Part shown: positions 25,901 to 37,473 of the stretch, piece by piece
Layout: every line of letters starts with the position of its first letter
Numbering within the stretch: the first letter of the stretch is position 1
Source of the DNA: Brachionus plicatilis
Taxonomy: Eukaryota > Rotifera > Eurotatoria > Ploima > Brachionidae
Assembly: GCA_010279815.1 (NCBI GenBank)
Contig: QEOQ01000345.1
Coordinates: 405,556 to 469,555 of the forward strand
DNA: 64,000 nucleotides
Reading direction: 5' to 3'
Translations under genes and position numbers: made by a program
Notes under the pieces: model-generated
Told to the model about the DNA's origin: nothing
The model's database searches: none
The model's input: the letters and a program-made list of their open reading frames with translations, nothing else

Positions 25901-26376
25901 TGGGTGGGGGGACCGCTGCCGCCACCGCTGGACTTGGCGCGTATTATCTCGTCGACTATTTCGCTCGAGTGGACCCTAGTCGACTGGAATATGTGCATTT
26001 CGGTGGGCGCTGTGCTCGCGTTTCCCTTGCTCTTGCGGTTGTCCTCGAGCACCGTGAAAAGAACTATGTTGTTGAGTGCTTCATGCCGATCATCGCTGAG
26101 CACGCTGGTTGGTTCGGTGACCAGGTCCAGCGGGAATATCTCCACCTCTTGGGCAGAATTCTTGTCGTACACTACCAGGTAGTTCGGGTCGATCAGGACC
26201 TGGCAGTGCATGGTGGCAACTCCGTGCAGCTTTTCCATGCTTCGCAATTTGCGCATTCCGTCCTCGGCCTTGAGCAGACCGTTCTTGGCGCTGATGGTGA
26301 ACGTGGCCAAGTGGTCCACGTCGTAAACGGGACCATGGAAATTTTTTCGTTTGACATAATTTTTTGAAGATATCAT
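19946..26376 (-). CDS. EPS8: EPS8 homologue (PTB-SH3-SAM adaptor), about 731 aa
   Basis: EPS8 proteins cap and bundle actin and link receptor tyrosine kinases to Rac signalling. Exons on the minus strand: 24762-26376, 20537-20894, 20350-20485, 19946-20032, with consistent phases; the first donor is G|GTTATT. In order: a PTB domain (about residues 15-150, with YDVDHLATFTI), a middle segment that follows the EPS8 family closely (VDFDVQVLNHCFDDIERF, LNLLAKLKAHI, ELVHFLFTPL), an SH3 domain (about 467-524, with WWKLRNFYGHVG) and a C-terminal SAM-like domain (about 642-703, with LQSKGFSNK and NGTQLFSLN). The ATG at 26374-26376 is the first in frame, but an AG acceptor 27 bases upstream and open codons suggest at least one more 5' exon that I did not find. 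The main exon is far richer in G+C than its surroundings. The 3.9-kb first intron holds two inverted-repeat elements. Confidence 0.93.
22434..22660. mobile_element. Inverted-repeat element (MITE-type), 227 bp
   Basis: AAATATTTGTTTTTTAACGT near 22434 pairs with ACGTTAAAAAATAAATATTT ending at 22660. The pairing continues through AAGAATTTGGTTTTGGTGCC and its complement, about 60 bases per arm. It lies in the first EPS8 intron. A 61-codon open frame inside it is a by-product of the less AT-rich arms. Confidence 0.75.
23237..23719. mobile_element. Palindromic element with TA flanks (Tc1/mariner-like MITE), 483 bp
   Basis: Both ends read TA-CAGTGGTGATTTGA inward (left from 23237, right ending 23719). 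The arms pair over roughly 190 bases with small gaps, through TTACGTAAA-rich stretches and GAAAAGTGAAAAAGAGGCAT, to a centre near 23480. The flanking TA on each side fits the TA target duplication of Tc1/mariner-type elements. It has no coding capacity, so it would depend on a transposase elsewhere. It sits in the first EPS8 intron. Confidence 0.82.
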
Positions 26377-29300
26377 TGCATCAGGATCAAGTGTCTTTTC
26401 ATCTAGAAGGATTTGAAATTAGAAAATCTGAGAATTTGTTTTCTCTGATTATGACTTGATCAAAATTAATCGTGGCTTATTTTATTAATTTATTAAAATT
26501 AGGAGTTATCGTACACAAAAGATAAGAAAAGGTGGCTCTAGATAAATAATTGAATAATTTTACATTTAATAGAATTTTATTTAATTTTTAATTTTTTTTA
26601 AAATTATTTTCATTTGATAAAAAAATTGGGCAAATTTTTGATTTTTTTTTTATTTCTTTCAATATTTCCAATAAAAATGTATTCTTTTTTTTGTTTTTAC
26701 TTCTAGAAAATCGAAATTGTTTAATATAAATAAATTTGCTAAAATTTTCATTCTATTCTTATTTTAGCCATCTTATGTCTTTCTTTTTGGCTTATGAAAA
26801 ATAGGCGCCCGAACCCTGATTTTTTAATCTGAATTTGGGCGACGATTATTTCATAAAATAAAAAACTCATAGAATTGACAACTCATAGCAAAAGAATTCA
26901 TAGGAACCGATTCATAGAAATTTATTGCACATCGAAAAAGAATTTTGAATTTTGAATTTTGATTTTTAAATTTGAATTTAAACTTCGATAATTTTCTTTC
27001 ATTTGATTGTTAGTCTGGTTTTGAAGATTCTATGAAATTTTCTAAGAAATTTTTTCCTATGAAATTTGTTTTCTACGGATATATTTTTCTATGATTTAAT
27101 ACACCACCTATAAATTTTTTTAATATTGAATACATTTTTTAAAATATTTTATATTATTTAATTCTAATTAAAAAAAAAGAATGGAAGGCATTGAGACTAA
27201 TTTCATAAGTTACAGTGATAGAATAAAAATAGCTCCAAATTTTTCTTTTCTATCTGAATTTGTTAACCCGTGATTCATTTAAAACTAATTTATTTGACTA
27301 AATGCCTTGAAAAAAAACTGTTCTGTTATAAATCTATAAAATTTCAAAAAAAAATATATTTTTTCTGTTTATCTAAAAATTTGTAGATTCATGTTTGTCG
27401 ATTTTTCACCTTTTTTACGTTGAATTTCGCCTCTTGTCCGCCTCACATAGATTTAAAAGTCTAAGACTCTAAAATAAATCAATGGCGTTTCAAACTTGTG
27501 ACAACGATAAATCATAACTATAAAAAATTTTAAATTTTTTATCAAAAAAAATTTCAAAAACTTAAAATGTAATTTTTTAAAATTTTATTATTTAATATTT
27601 GTTTCATTACATGACAGTTAAATTACTTAATATTTTCTATTTTTATTTATTGACAAATAAATTTTAATTCTTTTTTTACACCAAAGATGGCGTAGCGTTA
27701 AAAGTAATTTGTCATTTTGAAGAAGCTTTTTTAACACTCTTTCTACTAATGAAAAAAAATTCCATCGCCTCAAATTGCAAAATATTTCAAAATTTCTAAA
27801 AACGTTTAATAATAAGTCTAATTTAAAAAAAATTTAGCAGATCCTTTGAATCAAAATAAGAACAATTCATTTGAAAATTTCTTAAAATTAAATTTTCTCA
27901 TATCGACCTTGGTCGGGTTAGTGGACTAAGAACGCAGTACCGGTAGACTAAAATTTCTAAATATCTATTCGATTAGTTAAACTCTTGACTTAAGATAAAA
28001 TTCATCCTAATCTAATCTTTATTTAGCTAAATCCAAATATTAGCTATATCTAATTTCGAAGTAAATTTGTCTCCTATTTGTCTTGGAATTTCTAATGCAT
28101 ATTTTTTAAGCTACGAAATTAGAAATGTAAAATTTTTTAGATTGAGATCATAGCTTAGACACTAGTGTACATTATATAACTTGACTACATAAAAAATAAA
28201 AAATATTTTCAAAACTCAAGTAGTTTTTACACATTTTTTTATTTCTCAGATTTTCTAGTTAATACACCTGATTTTATTATTATGGTTGTGTGATATCTTA
28301 AATGAATAAACTCATGAAATAAATGAATTCAAGAGTTTATTTTCAAAGAATCTTTGAAAAAAATGTTTGGGCGTCAAGTGAAAATCTCCGATTGTTACAT
28401 AATTATTGAATCCTTTTAAAATTTCTTTTTTTAAAAAAAAGTCTTTTTGCTCTATGGAACACAAAAAAAAAAAAAAGACTTTTGGGTAGGCTGTTTTCCA
28501 AGTCCTGTGGGTTTATAGTTCAGTGCTGATGCATTGGAAATAAAATCGACTTAAGTTTTACTTCTAGAACAAAAAAAAAGCCATACTCACAATTTTAAAT
28601 TCATAATTTTTTATTCTTTTACATTTAATTTAAGTAGTCAAGGTAAGTTTTTTTCATAATTATTTAAAAAAAAACAAGTACCACTTAGAGATAAGTACCT
28701 TTATGTTTTTATACGACGCGACTTTGAAACTCTATCTTTTCTATGCAACTTAATTCAGAATAAAAGTGTTTTTTTTATTAGGAAAAATACACCTTAACAG
28801 GTATAGAAAATTTTCTAACCGATTTTGGCAGTTTTGTCATTTGAATTGAGTTTTTTAGTTTTGTTCATTTGTTTTTCTTGAATTTCTAAGGCCTCGAAAT
28901 GTTTTGAAAATTTTGCATTGTTTTTCCAAATTCTTTGCTCCACTTTATCTATTGTTGACGGCATTTATATCTTTTTTTAGAGTAGAAATAATTTTGAAAT
29001 TTTCTACTTGAAAACTCGAAGCTATTTAAAAGAAAATCGATTGCGGATAATCCTCAGATTTTACTCAAACAATAACAACTTAATCTATTAGATATTTTAA
29101 GAAGATCTTTTCGGAGATTACTAATGATATTTAGCTGATTCATTGAATAAATTAGTCAAATTAAATTTAGTATTTTATATTACTGAAATTTAATATTAAA
29201 TAAAACATTATTTCAAATAATCAAATATAAATGTTAATTACATCATTATTGCCAAATCCAATTTTTATAATTAAACTTTGTTAAAATATGATCTTGAATT

Positions 29301-31062
29301 TCATCGCTTTTAAAAATTTTGATTGATTGCCTTCATGAAATATTTATTAAATATTTACTCATAATTTTTCTATTGTTTTAGATAACTGCCGGAAAGAAAA
29401 AAAAACTTGAGTAAACTTTCAATTTTTATTTCATTCGAGTTTACTGAACAAATATATAAGACTAAAAAATTCAGTATTGGCTCAAGTGGGAACCAAAGAA
29501 TTGAAAAATTAATGTATTTTTTTTATTTTAGAATTTAAAAAAATCGAAATTAAAAAAAAGCTAGGTAATTTATAATAAATATTTGATTTAGTAAATTTAA
29601 TTTATTTCAAAAAAATTAAAAATTTATTTTTATCTGGCAAGAAAAATTAAATTTTAAAATCATGTTTAAAAAAATTTTCCAAATTTTATTTCGATTGATG
29701 AGGATTTTTTGAGTAAAATTTCTAACTCGAAACAATTTGATACATGTCAATTTAACCAATCTTATTGTTTGTCCTTTTTTAATTAAATTGAAAATAAACA
29801 ACTTATTTGTTCTAGAATCAATATAAAAAACATCACTAATATCTATAGCAAATAAACAAATTGCTTGCTTTAATTTTACTCCTGATCTGAACAAATTGAA
29901 CAATTTTTTCTCGCAAATTTTAAACTTTATTGTTTTAATTGCTTCTTCAAAATCAAGTTTATGCAAATCAAAAAAACAAGTTATGTTTTATTTTTAAATT
30001 TTTTCTCATTGTAAAATTTAATTTTGATAGACTGAAGCTTTATCTATTATGCTAAAATTATTTTTTTCTAGATCGGAATTTAGTTATCAGTCTTGTGGGA
30101 ATATTAATCATCTAAAGTACTTGATGCTTTTCTAGAGATCATTTTCCAGCATTGAAATCAATTAAAGCAATTTTTATTTAAGGTAAATTAATTTTATTTG
30201 CTCAAAATGAACTAATATTCATTTATCCGTAATCACTTTCACTATTGACCGAGATCGAATGAAGCTTTTTAAATTTAAATTTAATTAAAATAAATTCTTA
30301 AAAGCCAATTTTTTTTGTAACTTAAAATTTAAATGAAGCTCTACAAAATTTTCAATTTAAAAAGAAATTATTTGTTTTAATTTCTAAAGCTCATTTTAGT
30401 AAAAGATATATATAGCTCATTTTTTATGATTGAAATAAATTTGACTTTTTTACGTGAAACCCAATGGAAATTTGATTGTCCAAGCAGTGATCTTTTGTTC
30501 ATAAAAGTATTGCTTTAGCCAATTTTATAATTTTGTTTAGTTTTTGAAAACACAGCGACTAAATAAATCTAAAAGTCAAGGGATTTTTAATTATTTTTAA
30601 TATGTTTAATAACTAGAGGTATTGTCGTTCCAATTCAAAGAAAATTAGACTATTTTAAATTTAATTAAGCTTGAATTTAGCTTTTGGTTTTTTTGAATTT
30701 GAATTAATCACGTTCATAATCGAATTTTGATTATGGGCTATTTTAATACAAATTCCCTATTAATATTTTATTTTATTGGATTTTTTTTTTCATTTTCTAC
30801 TGCGCCTATATCTGCAATAACGCCAACTTTTGTACAAATCTCGCTAAATTATGCTAAAATTTTAGGAATTTTTATTATATAAATTACTCTCTCTCCCTCT
30901 TAATTTCAAAACCTAATGGTTTTCGCAAAAGGTTTTTCGAAATATTATAAATCATCTTAACTACAAAACTTCAAAATAACAACTGAATTTCTTTTTAAAT
31001 GAATTTTAATTTTAGAATCTAGCAAATGTACCAATAGCCCTTGATTTGTCAGTGCGCTCGCG
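26377..31062. other. AT-rich region between EPS8 and innexin genes
   Basis: About 4.7 kb separating the divergent starts of EPS8 (-) and the innexin (+). It should contain both promoters and any missing 5' EPS8 exon, but none was recognised. A short inverted repeat is visible at about 26789-26860 (TTATGAAAAATAGGCGCCC with its approximate complement), followed by several TTCATAG copies. A 116-codon A/T-biased open frame at 29616-29966 (-) has no feature I trust. The rest is simple A/T-rich sequence. Confidence 0.5.
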
Positions 31063-33642
31063 ATGGATGTTCTTACTTTGGCAAATAGGATTCCGAGTGT
31101 GATATTCGGCTCGAGTTCTGATGACGACTTCTCAGATAGACTCAATTACAGATACACAGTTGCACTTCTTATCCTATTCTCAATTATTCTCACTAGTAGA
31201 CAGTACAGCTCAGAAGTAATCATAAATAAACACTCAACTTTTAAGATAAAAATTTATTTTTTTAAGGTGATTAAGTGTTGGGTTCCAGCACACTTTACTG
31301 GTACTGCAAATTAAAATATTTTTTTTTACTTTTGTCTTATTTTTTTTATTAGGGAATTACGAGTCTTATGTATCACAGATTTGGTAAGATTTTTACAACT
31401 AAAGCTTTTCATTGTTTTGATATTTTTTGCTAAGTTGGATTACAAATACATATTATTTTGACTTGAATCATACAATTCCGAAAAGTGAACTGGAACGGAG
31501 TAAAAACGAGATTAAGTACTATCAATGGGTCTCGTTTGTGTTGCTTATTCAAGCACTTTTGTTCTACATGCCGCGTATTTTTTGGCGCACAGTGTCACTC
31601 AAAGCTGGATTGAACATTTCAGATTTGGTATTTATCAGGCTATTATTTAAAATTTCATTTTTTATAAATTCATATATTGGTGTCAATTTAATTTTTAAAT
31701 GATAAAGAATTTTAAGAAGTTTAAGTATGTAAATTATTTATAATTAATTTCCGACTGATATAAAAATAATTCAGGACCACAATTGTGAATTTTTCGCCAC
31801 TAGGCGATAAAATCATAATGAGGAAAAAATTGATTTTGGCAATTTTATAAAAAATTAGACGTATAAATATTAAAATAATTATTGAATTTCTTTTTATTAT
31901 AATGATCGGCTAGGCTTAAACAATTTAACCTAGATTATTTTTTTCAATGTTTATTGTGTTAGCCTTGGACCGTAGAATTTTTGATATGATACTTTAAAAT
32001 AATAAGTTTATCTATGGATTAATCAGATTAATTATATCAGTCAATCAATTTTTTTTAAATATAATCTCTGTAGAATTTAGGTAAAACTTAATTTAAGTAT
32101 TTAAAAAAATTTTAATTGCTAATTCTAAAAATAAAAAAAATCGAATTTTAATAAAAAGAAAATTTTCTACAAAGACTTAAAAAAACGGTTTGTAGTTTAT
32201 GATATGTTTTTTTAAAAAAGAAATTAATTTTTATTTGATCGTTTGAATCAACTTTAAAAATGAAAAATATAAATAAATCAGAAAACATAATCAAAATATT
32301 TTAATTCTAAATCTAAGTTGATTCATACGAACAATTAAAAAATTATTTTTTTTAAAAGGTATCATACGCTACTGACCGTTTTTCTAAGTCTTTTTACAAA
32401 GCTTCGTTTCTAAAAAATTTTAAATTTTTAATCCAAAATTCTTTTATTATTATTTTTTCAAATTTACTAGGTTGAAGCAGCTCAGCATTACAAGTCAGCG
32501 GATCATTTCGAGAACCGAAAATCTTTTATGAAATATTTGGTTAAAAATATTGACCAATATGTTGATGATAGTAGACGCTATGAAGCAGAGAGAAAAGATA
32601 ACCGATTTTTTCGAATATCGTCCACCATTGTGCCTTGTTTTGGACGCTATCTCGGAAATTATATAGTTATCTTATACTTTGTAGTCAAAGCTATTTATAT
32701 CCTAAACACCTGTCTTCAAATATACATAATTAGTTTATTGCTGGGAAAAAGTTTTTGGTACTTTGGATATGACTTTTTGTATAATTTATTATCTGGACAA
32801 GGTTGGACCGTGACCAATTCTAAATATTTTCCAAGTGAGTAAATTATCTAAATTTTAATTTTGTAAAACTCAGTAAAAATTTTATTTTTGCAGAGGTGAC
32901 CCTTTGCGATTTTAGTATTAGAGAGGTTGGCAACCCGAATAAATCGCACAGATACACAGTTCAGTGTGTTTTGCCTATCAATTTGTTTAACCAACAAATT
33001 TTTACTGGCATATGGTTTTGGTATTTGTTGGTGCTATTTTGGAATGTCGTGGAAATGGGAGTTTGGATTAGAAGAAGTTTTCCATCCAAGTCCAGACAAT
33101 GGATCAAGAGAAGGGTTTCTCTGATCTCAAAATCAATTCTTATTAGAAAAAAACGTCTAGAGCATTTCATAGACACTTATTTGGAACCTGATGGCATTTT
33201 CATGATTCGCATGATAGCCAACAATACAAGTGACTTTGTAGCTACTGATTTGATACATCATTTATGGTGCCAGCATGCTGATAATTATGATCAATGTTTT
33301 CAGGACGACCCACATAACGTGGATGATTCGCTGTGCCAATTTGAGCACAAGAAAAAAGATAAGCCTAAAGTTAGAATAGATGACAATGTTCAAAGTCTGG
33401 AAAATAATAAAGATTACTTTAGTTTTCCGCAAGTAATGAATCAACCGCATGAGCATGAGATGGAACGAATGAATAATTTGAATACTCTGCAAAATTTGAT
33501 GAATCAGCTTAGCTACAACAGATCGGCGTCGGAAAGAAATCAGTCATTATTAATAAATGATAATTCAGATACAATAAATTTGTTAGAGCCAGAGACTTTA
33601 CAAATTAGAAAGAGAGATACAAATAATTCGACTAAGGTCTAG
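31063..33642 (+). CDS. Innexin gap-junction channel subunit, 6 exons, 507 aa
   Basis: Innexins form intercellular channels and hemichannels in invertebrate plasma membranes. Exons: 31063-31215, 31267-31300, 31353-31383, 31435-31627, 32471-32834, 32894-33642; phases agree throughout and four introns are only 51-59 nt. The protein has the expected four membrane spans: residues about 31-46, 102-122, one in exon 5 around NYIVILYFVVKAIYI, and one in exon 6 around IWFWYLLVLFWNVV. Two Cys occur in each outer loop (Cys55 and Cys73; TLC and VQC in exon 6). FPKVTLCDF and VLPINLFN are typical family blocks. The TM2 motif reads YYQWVS instead of YYQWVP. The C-terminal tail of about 150 residues is polar and Asn/Asp-rich. 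The start ATG at 31063 gives the usual short N-terminus. Confidence 0.95.
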
Positions 33643-35686
33643 TGCAAAAGCTTATTATTATTTAGCTTTCTTAAAATGTTGGTTGTTCAGGCTTAATTGT
33701 GTTTTAAATTTTTATTTAATATCATATGATAAATCTGCTTAATCTCAAATATTATTTTATTCAAATAAAAATTTTAAAAATTTAATTTTTAATTATTTAA
33801 AAATAATGATTTTCAACATGTTTTACAAAATAATTTATTTCTAAGTCTCATCACTATAGTCAAAATTTGGTGCAAATTCGTAATTCATTTCTACAACATT
33901 GACCAATTCTGGTAGACTTCGAGGTTTATAATTTTGGAAACGGTAGGTCTGGTAGACCAGTTTGAATTTTAGAACCAGTTTTAAAAGCGGTTTTGAATTA
34001 GGAAACGGTTCTAGACCAGTCTCATACTGAATGATACTTGTAATATGAATTTAAAAAGTATTTTTTTAATGTAATGCATTACTAAAGCTATTATTCGGCT
34101 ACAAATTAATTTTGAATCTAAATAAATGTTTCTAGTATCTAAAAAATAAAATATAAAGAATTAAAAAAATTATAAAAGTATCTATTTAATTTTATTAATA
34201 TATTAATTAATTATTTTAGTATCAATAAATAGTAAAATAAAATCGAAAAATAATGAGAAACAAAATTAATTCAGGGGTTTAACTCTCTATTTCAATTTAT
34301 CTCTTTTTATTTTTTTATTTTATTTCAACTTAATTAATTTAATTTAATTGAATAATAATATTCGATATTATATATATTAGATATTTTTATAATTAAAATT
34401 AGATTTCATTTATTTAGATACGTTATTAAATAGCAGCCATTATTATATCACTATAAAATAACTAAATTTAAAAACCCAGTACAAAACATTAAAATTTTTT
34501 TGGATAATTCCTAATACCATCCGACCGCGGTCCGTGTTTTAGTAAAAAAACAAGTGGTCTGGGTTTTTAGCATAAGACAATTTAGTACATTTAAGTTTTA
34601 TTCATACTTTTTCTACATTGTATATTGTTCTTTAACTCAATCACTTACAGTGAATATTATATAAATTTGTTCAATCGAATTATAAACCCTGTACAGCATC
34701 TTACCGTTTACATTTTACTGCAGAGCCATTTTTGTACGATTAGAAGAATAATTATAACGTTTTGAATTTTGGTACTTTAATTTTTGTACTAAAATTTCAC
34801 ATTTCCTACAAAATCTTTTAATTTTTCACATTATTTGTTGTAAACCTTGGTAATTTTTTGGTAAAAATGTTAAAGTTATTTAAAAAAAAAGTAAAATTTA
34901 ATAAGAGTGATAAGATTTTATAATCAGAAAATATTATTCAAAATTGGAGTAGTGAAGTTAATCTCAATTCGATCGTTTAAATTTAAAAAAATTTGAATTA
35001 CATTTTTACTAAAAAGAATAATTTAGTTCCGTTAAATACTTACCAATCAACTTTATTCTAAAGGATCTTTAAAGAAATTTTAGAGAAATTTGTAGAGTTT
35101 TTTTTAGAGGTTATAGTACATTTTTATCTAAAATATCTTTGAAAATTTCTTTAATTTTCTCTAAAAAGTCTTCAAGTTTTTTTTCGATTAAGGTCAGTAA
35201 ACCGCATATCTTTATTTATTAAGGCCAATAAACATGATTTTGTGCCTCATAAAAATAAAATATATTATTATCTAATCTTAAAAAATATTAACTAAGAGAA
35301 TATTTTAAACAATATAATAAAATAATAAACTATTTCTTAAAAATTTTATTTAAAAAAAGAAAAAAAAAGAATTTATATTAGTTCAGAGATTTTCGAAAAT
35401 AAGAATCACTGATTTTTTTCCTTATTTCAAATAATATTATTAAGCTTGAATTTGTACCGTACCACATTTAAGTGGATATTTTATTTCGAATTTTTGAAAA
35501 ATTATAATTGAAATTAAGGAAATTAATGATGAATGATTTAAAATAGAAAATTATATTTTGAAAAAAAAAAAGCTTGAAAATTGACATTTTTTCCGGTGAA
35601 ACTAATTTTTGAAAGTTTAAGTGATTTAGAGAGGATTTAAAAAATTTGTTAATGCAATCATTTTCAAATTTAAGAAAAAAATCAAC
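33643..35686. other. AT-rich intergenic region
   Basis: The innexin 3' end is here; AATAAA near 33765 is a candidate polyadenylation signal. At about 33900-34030 several copies of GGTCTGGTAGACC-like and GAAACGG..CTAGACCAG motifs form a degenerate inverted repeat, possibly a remnant element. The rest is A/T-rich with no gene seen. Confidence 0.5.
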
Positions 35687-36715
35687 ATGAAATTTTACAT
35701 TATTTTATTTATAACAATAATTTTAATGTCCTGCATTAAAAATAATTTGATTGATGACAAATTCAAAATATTATAACGAAAATCAATTGAAGGATCAATT
35801 AGTATTCATTAAGAACAATCAGTATTAAAAATGAGTTTTTAAAATGTTTACTTGAATGTTTAAAACAAACCGAATGCAAATCAATTTTGATAAATCAAAA
35901 AAATTGTGAATTATTTGATAGATGTTTTCCTATGGTGCCTTAAAAGAGAGCTTAGACAATTTAGATTCTGTTTATTCACTTGTTGTTTTATCAAATGGTG
36001 ATTCGGAAAGTGGATCTTCAGACAATAAAATCAAAATATGGAGTCTTACTGATTGAACACTCAAAGCAAGATTGTATAACCATTCACATCAAGTTAGATA
36101 GCTAGTAATTTTATCAAATACGTTTTTGGCAAGTGAATCTCTGGATGGTATAATTAAAATTTGGAATACAGCAGAGAAGACACTAAAAATGTCCTTATCT
36201 AATGATACTAAAAATGTCCTTATCTAATGATACTAAAAATGTCCTTATCTAATGATACTAAAAATGTCCTTATCTAATGATACTAAAAATGCTCAGACAT
36301 TAAAAATGCTCAGAACCAATTTATTCACTAGTTGTATTACCACATGGTAATTTGAGAATTACTATCTGGAATAAAACTGATGGATCAGTAAAGATGAAAT
36401 TACGTGATCATAAGAGTCGAATTGGGTCACTTTTGTCAAGCAATTATCTAGTCAAAATTTGGAATTTGAAAGATGGAAAATTAAAAAGTACACTAACTGG
36501 GCATACAAGTGAAGTTTATTCACTTAAAATTTTATTAAATGACTACTTGATATGTGTATCTACTGATAAAACTATAAAAATATGGAATTTCTTGGATATG
36601 ACTGTAAAAGAACACTTTATAGCCATAATAATACAGTTTTATCACTGTTAGCACTAGATGATAGAAAATTTGCAAGTTGATCAGCCGATTATACAATTAA
36701 AATATGGAATTGACA
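35687..36715 (+). pseudogene. Decayed WD40-repeat gene copy
   Basis: It begins with an ATG (35687) and a hydrophobic signal-like peptide (about MKFYIILFITIILMS). A Cys-containing stretch follows (ECLKQTECKS), then successive WD40 blades recognisable by IKIWSL, IKIWNT, ITIWNK, VKIWNL, TIKIWNF and TIKIWN. Stops and frame changes interrupt it at many points, for example after SLTD and after HSHQVR. The only longer open piece is 36352-36651. A 25-bp tandem duplication lies in the middle. The blades resemble each other closely, as in recently amplified WD40 gene families. The whole is non-functional as read. Confidence 0.75.
36182..36281. repeat. Tandem repeat, four 25-bp units
   Basis: The unit ACTAAAAATGTCCTTATCTAATGAT (25 bp) is present four times without change, followed by a partial fifth copy. 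It lies inside the WD40 pseudogene. Twenty-five is not a multiple of three, so the expansion shifts the frame. Confidence 0.95.
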
Positions 36716-37473
36716 TTTATTGATGAGAAGATAATTATTTTCTATTTTAAATTTTAGGTTTAATTTAAGCGCAACTTTAAAATCATTATCAAATAAATAA
36801 AAAGTTTTTTATTAATTTGAATAAAACAATTAAAAACAAAAAATTAATTTCGAATACTTTTCTTTACCATTTACTTTCCTGTCTTAAAAATAATATGTTA
36901 AGTGTGTAGAGTTTTTTAAGTCCTCTTGTAGAGCCAGCTGGTCCTGAACTGTTTGAAATTTTGCAGTGGTTAAAACGGATGGAATCAGTATATGATATTA
37001 ATATTTTTTTAATTTTAATGTATTGTATTAAATCAACTCTTTTTCTTCAATCTTCTTAAGTTGTCAATCCAAGAATTTTAATTTTCTTTTCTATAAATAT
37101 TAAGCAAAAAATTGATATTATAATCAGAGTTGTTTAAAAGTCTCAAAATAAAGTCCAAGGTCCAAGTCATTAAAAAAAAAGTCCGGACTTGGACTTTATT
37201 TGAGACTTGTGTCTTTTAAACAACTCTAGTTATAATCAAAATTTACCTAAATAATTTTAATCAAGTTTATGTTATTGATAAAAAAAAATAAACTTTTGTT
37301 TCTAAAGGCTTAACTCAACAAGATCAATTTCAACAATGTAAAAACCAGAAAATAAAACTTGGCTAATTTCTCATAAATTATTAAATAAAAAAATTTAATT
37401 TAAAAAAATTCACTTAATTTGTAATAATGATTTATTTTAAGAAAAAATCTTAAAAAACAATAAAAGCTTCATT
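36716..37473. other. Spacer between WD40 pseudogene and BBS1
   Basis: A/T-rich sequence that includes the GTCCGGAC-family element at 37126-37226. No gene was recognised. Confidence 0.5.
37126..37226. mobile_element. GTCCGGAC-family inverted-repeat element, 101 bp
   Basis: The most compact copy of the family: AGAGTTGTTTAAAAGTCT at the left, AAGTCCGGACTTGGACTT in the core, and its end GTCTTTTAAACAACTCT reads as the inverse of the start. It lies about 250 bp downstream of the BBS1 stop codon. It has no coding capacity. Confidence 0.75.

Noticed and set aside
24943..26367. Long open frames on the plus strand (183, 239 and 251 codons) opposite the EPS8 exon
   Set aside because: They are antisense shadows. 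The minus-strand frame has clear EPS8 domains, and stop codons are rare on the other strand because this exon is GC-rich.
24762..26376. Bacterial contamination or horizontal transfer as the source of the GC-rich block
   Set aside because: The encoded protein is a typical animal EPS8 and splices in phase to AT-rich downstream exons of the same gene.
29616..29966. 116-codon minus-strand frame between EPS8 and the innexin
   Set aside because: Lys/Ile/Phe/Asn-dominated composition expected from A/T-rich sequence, no domain, and no convincing splice partners. It could be a decayed gene but cannot be supported.
33262..33492. 76-codon minus-strand frame in the last innexin exon
   Set aside because: Antisense shadow of the innexin tail.
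36182..36281. Short repeat array considered as CRISPR
   Set aside because: The units are adjacent without spacers, sit inside a eukaryotic pseudogene, and represent simple tandem duplication.
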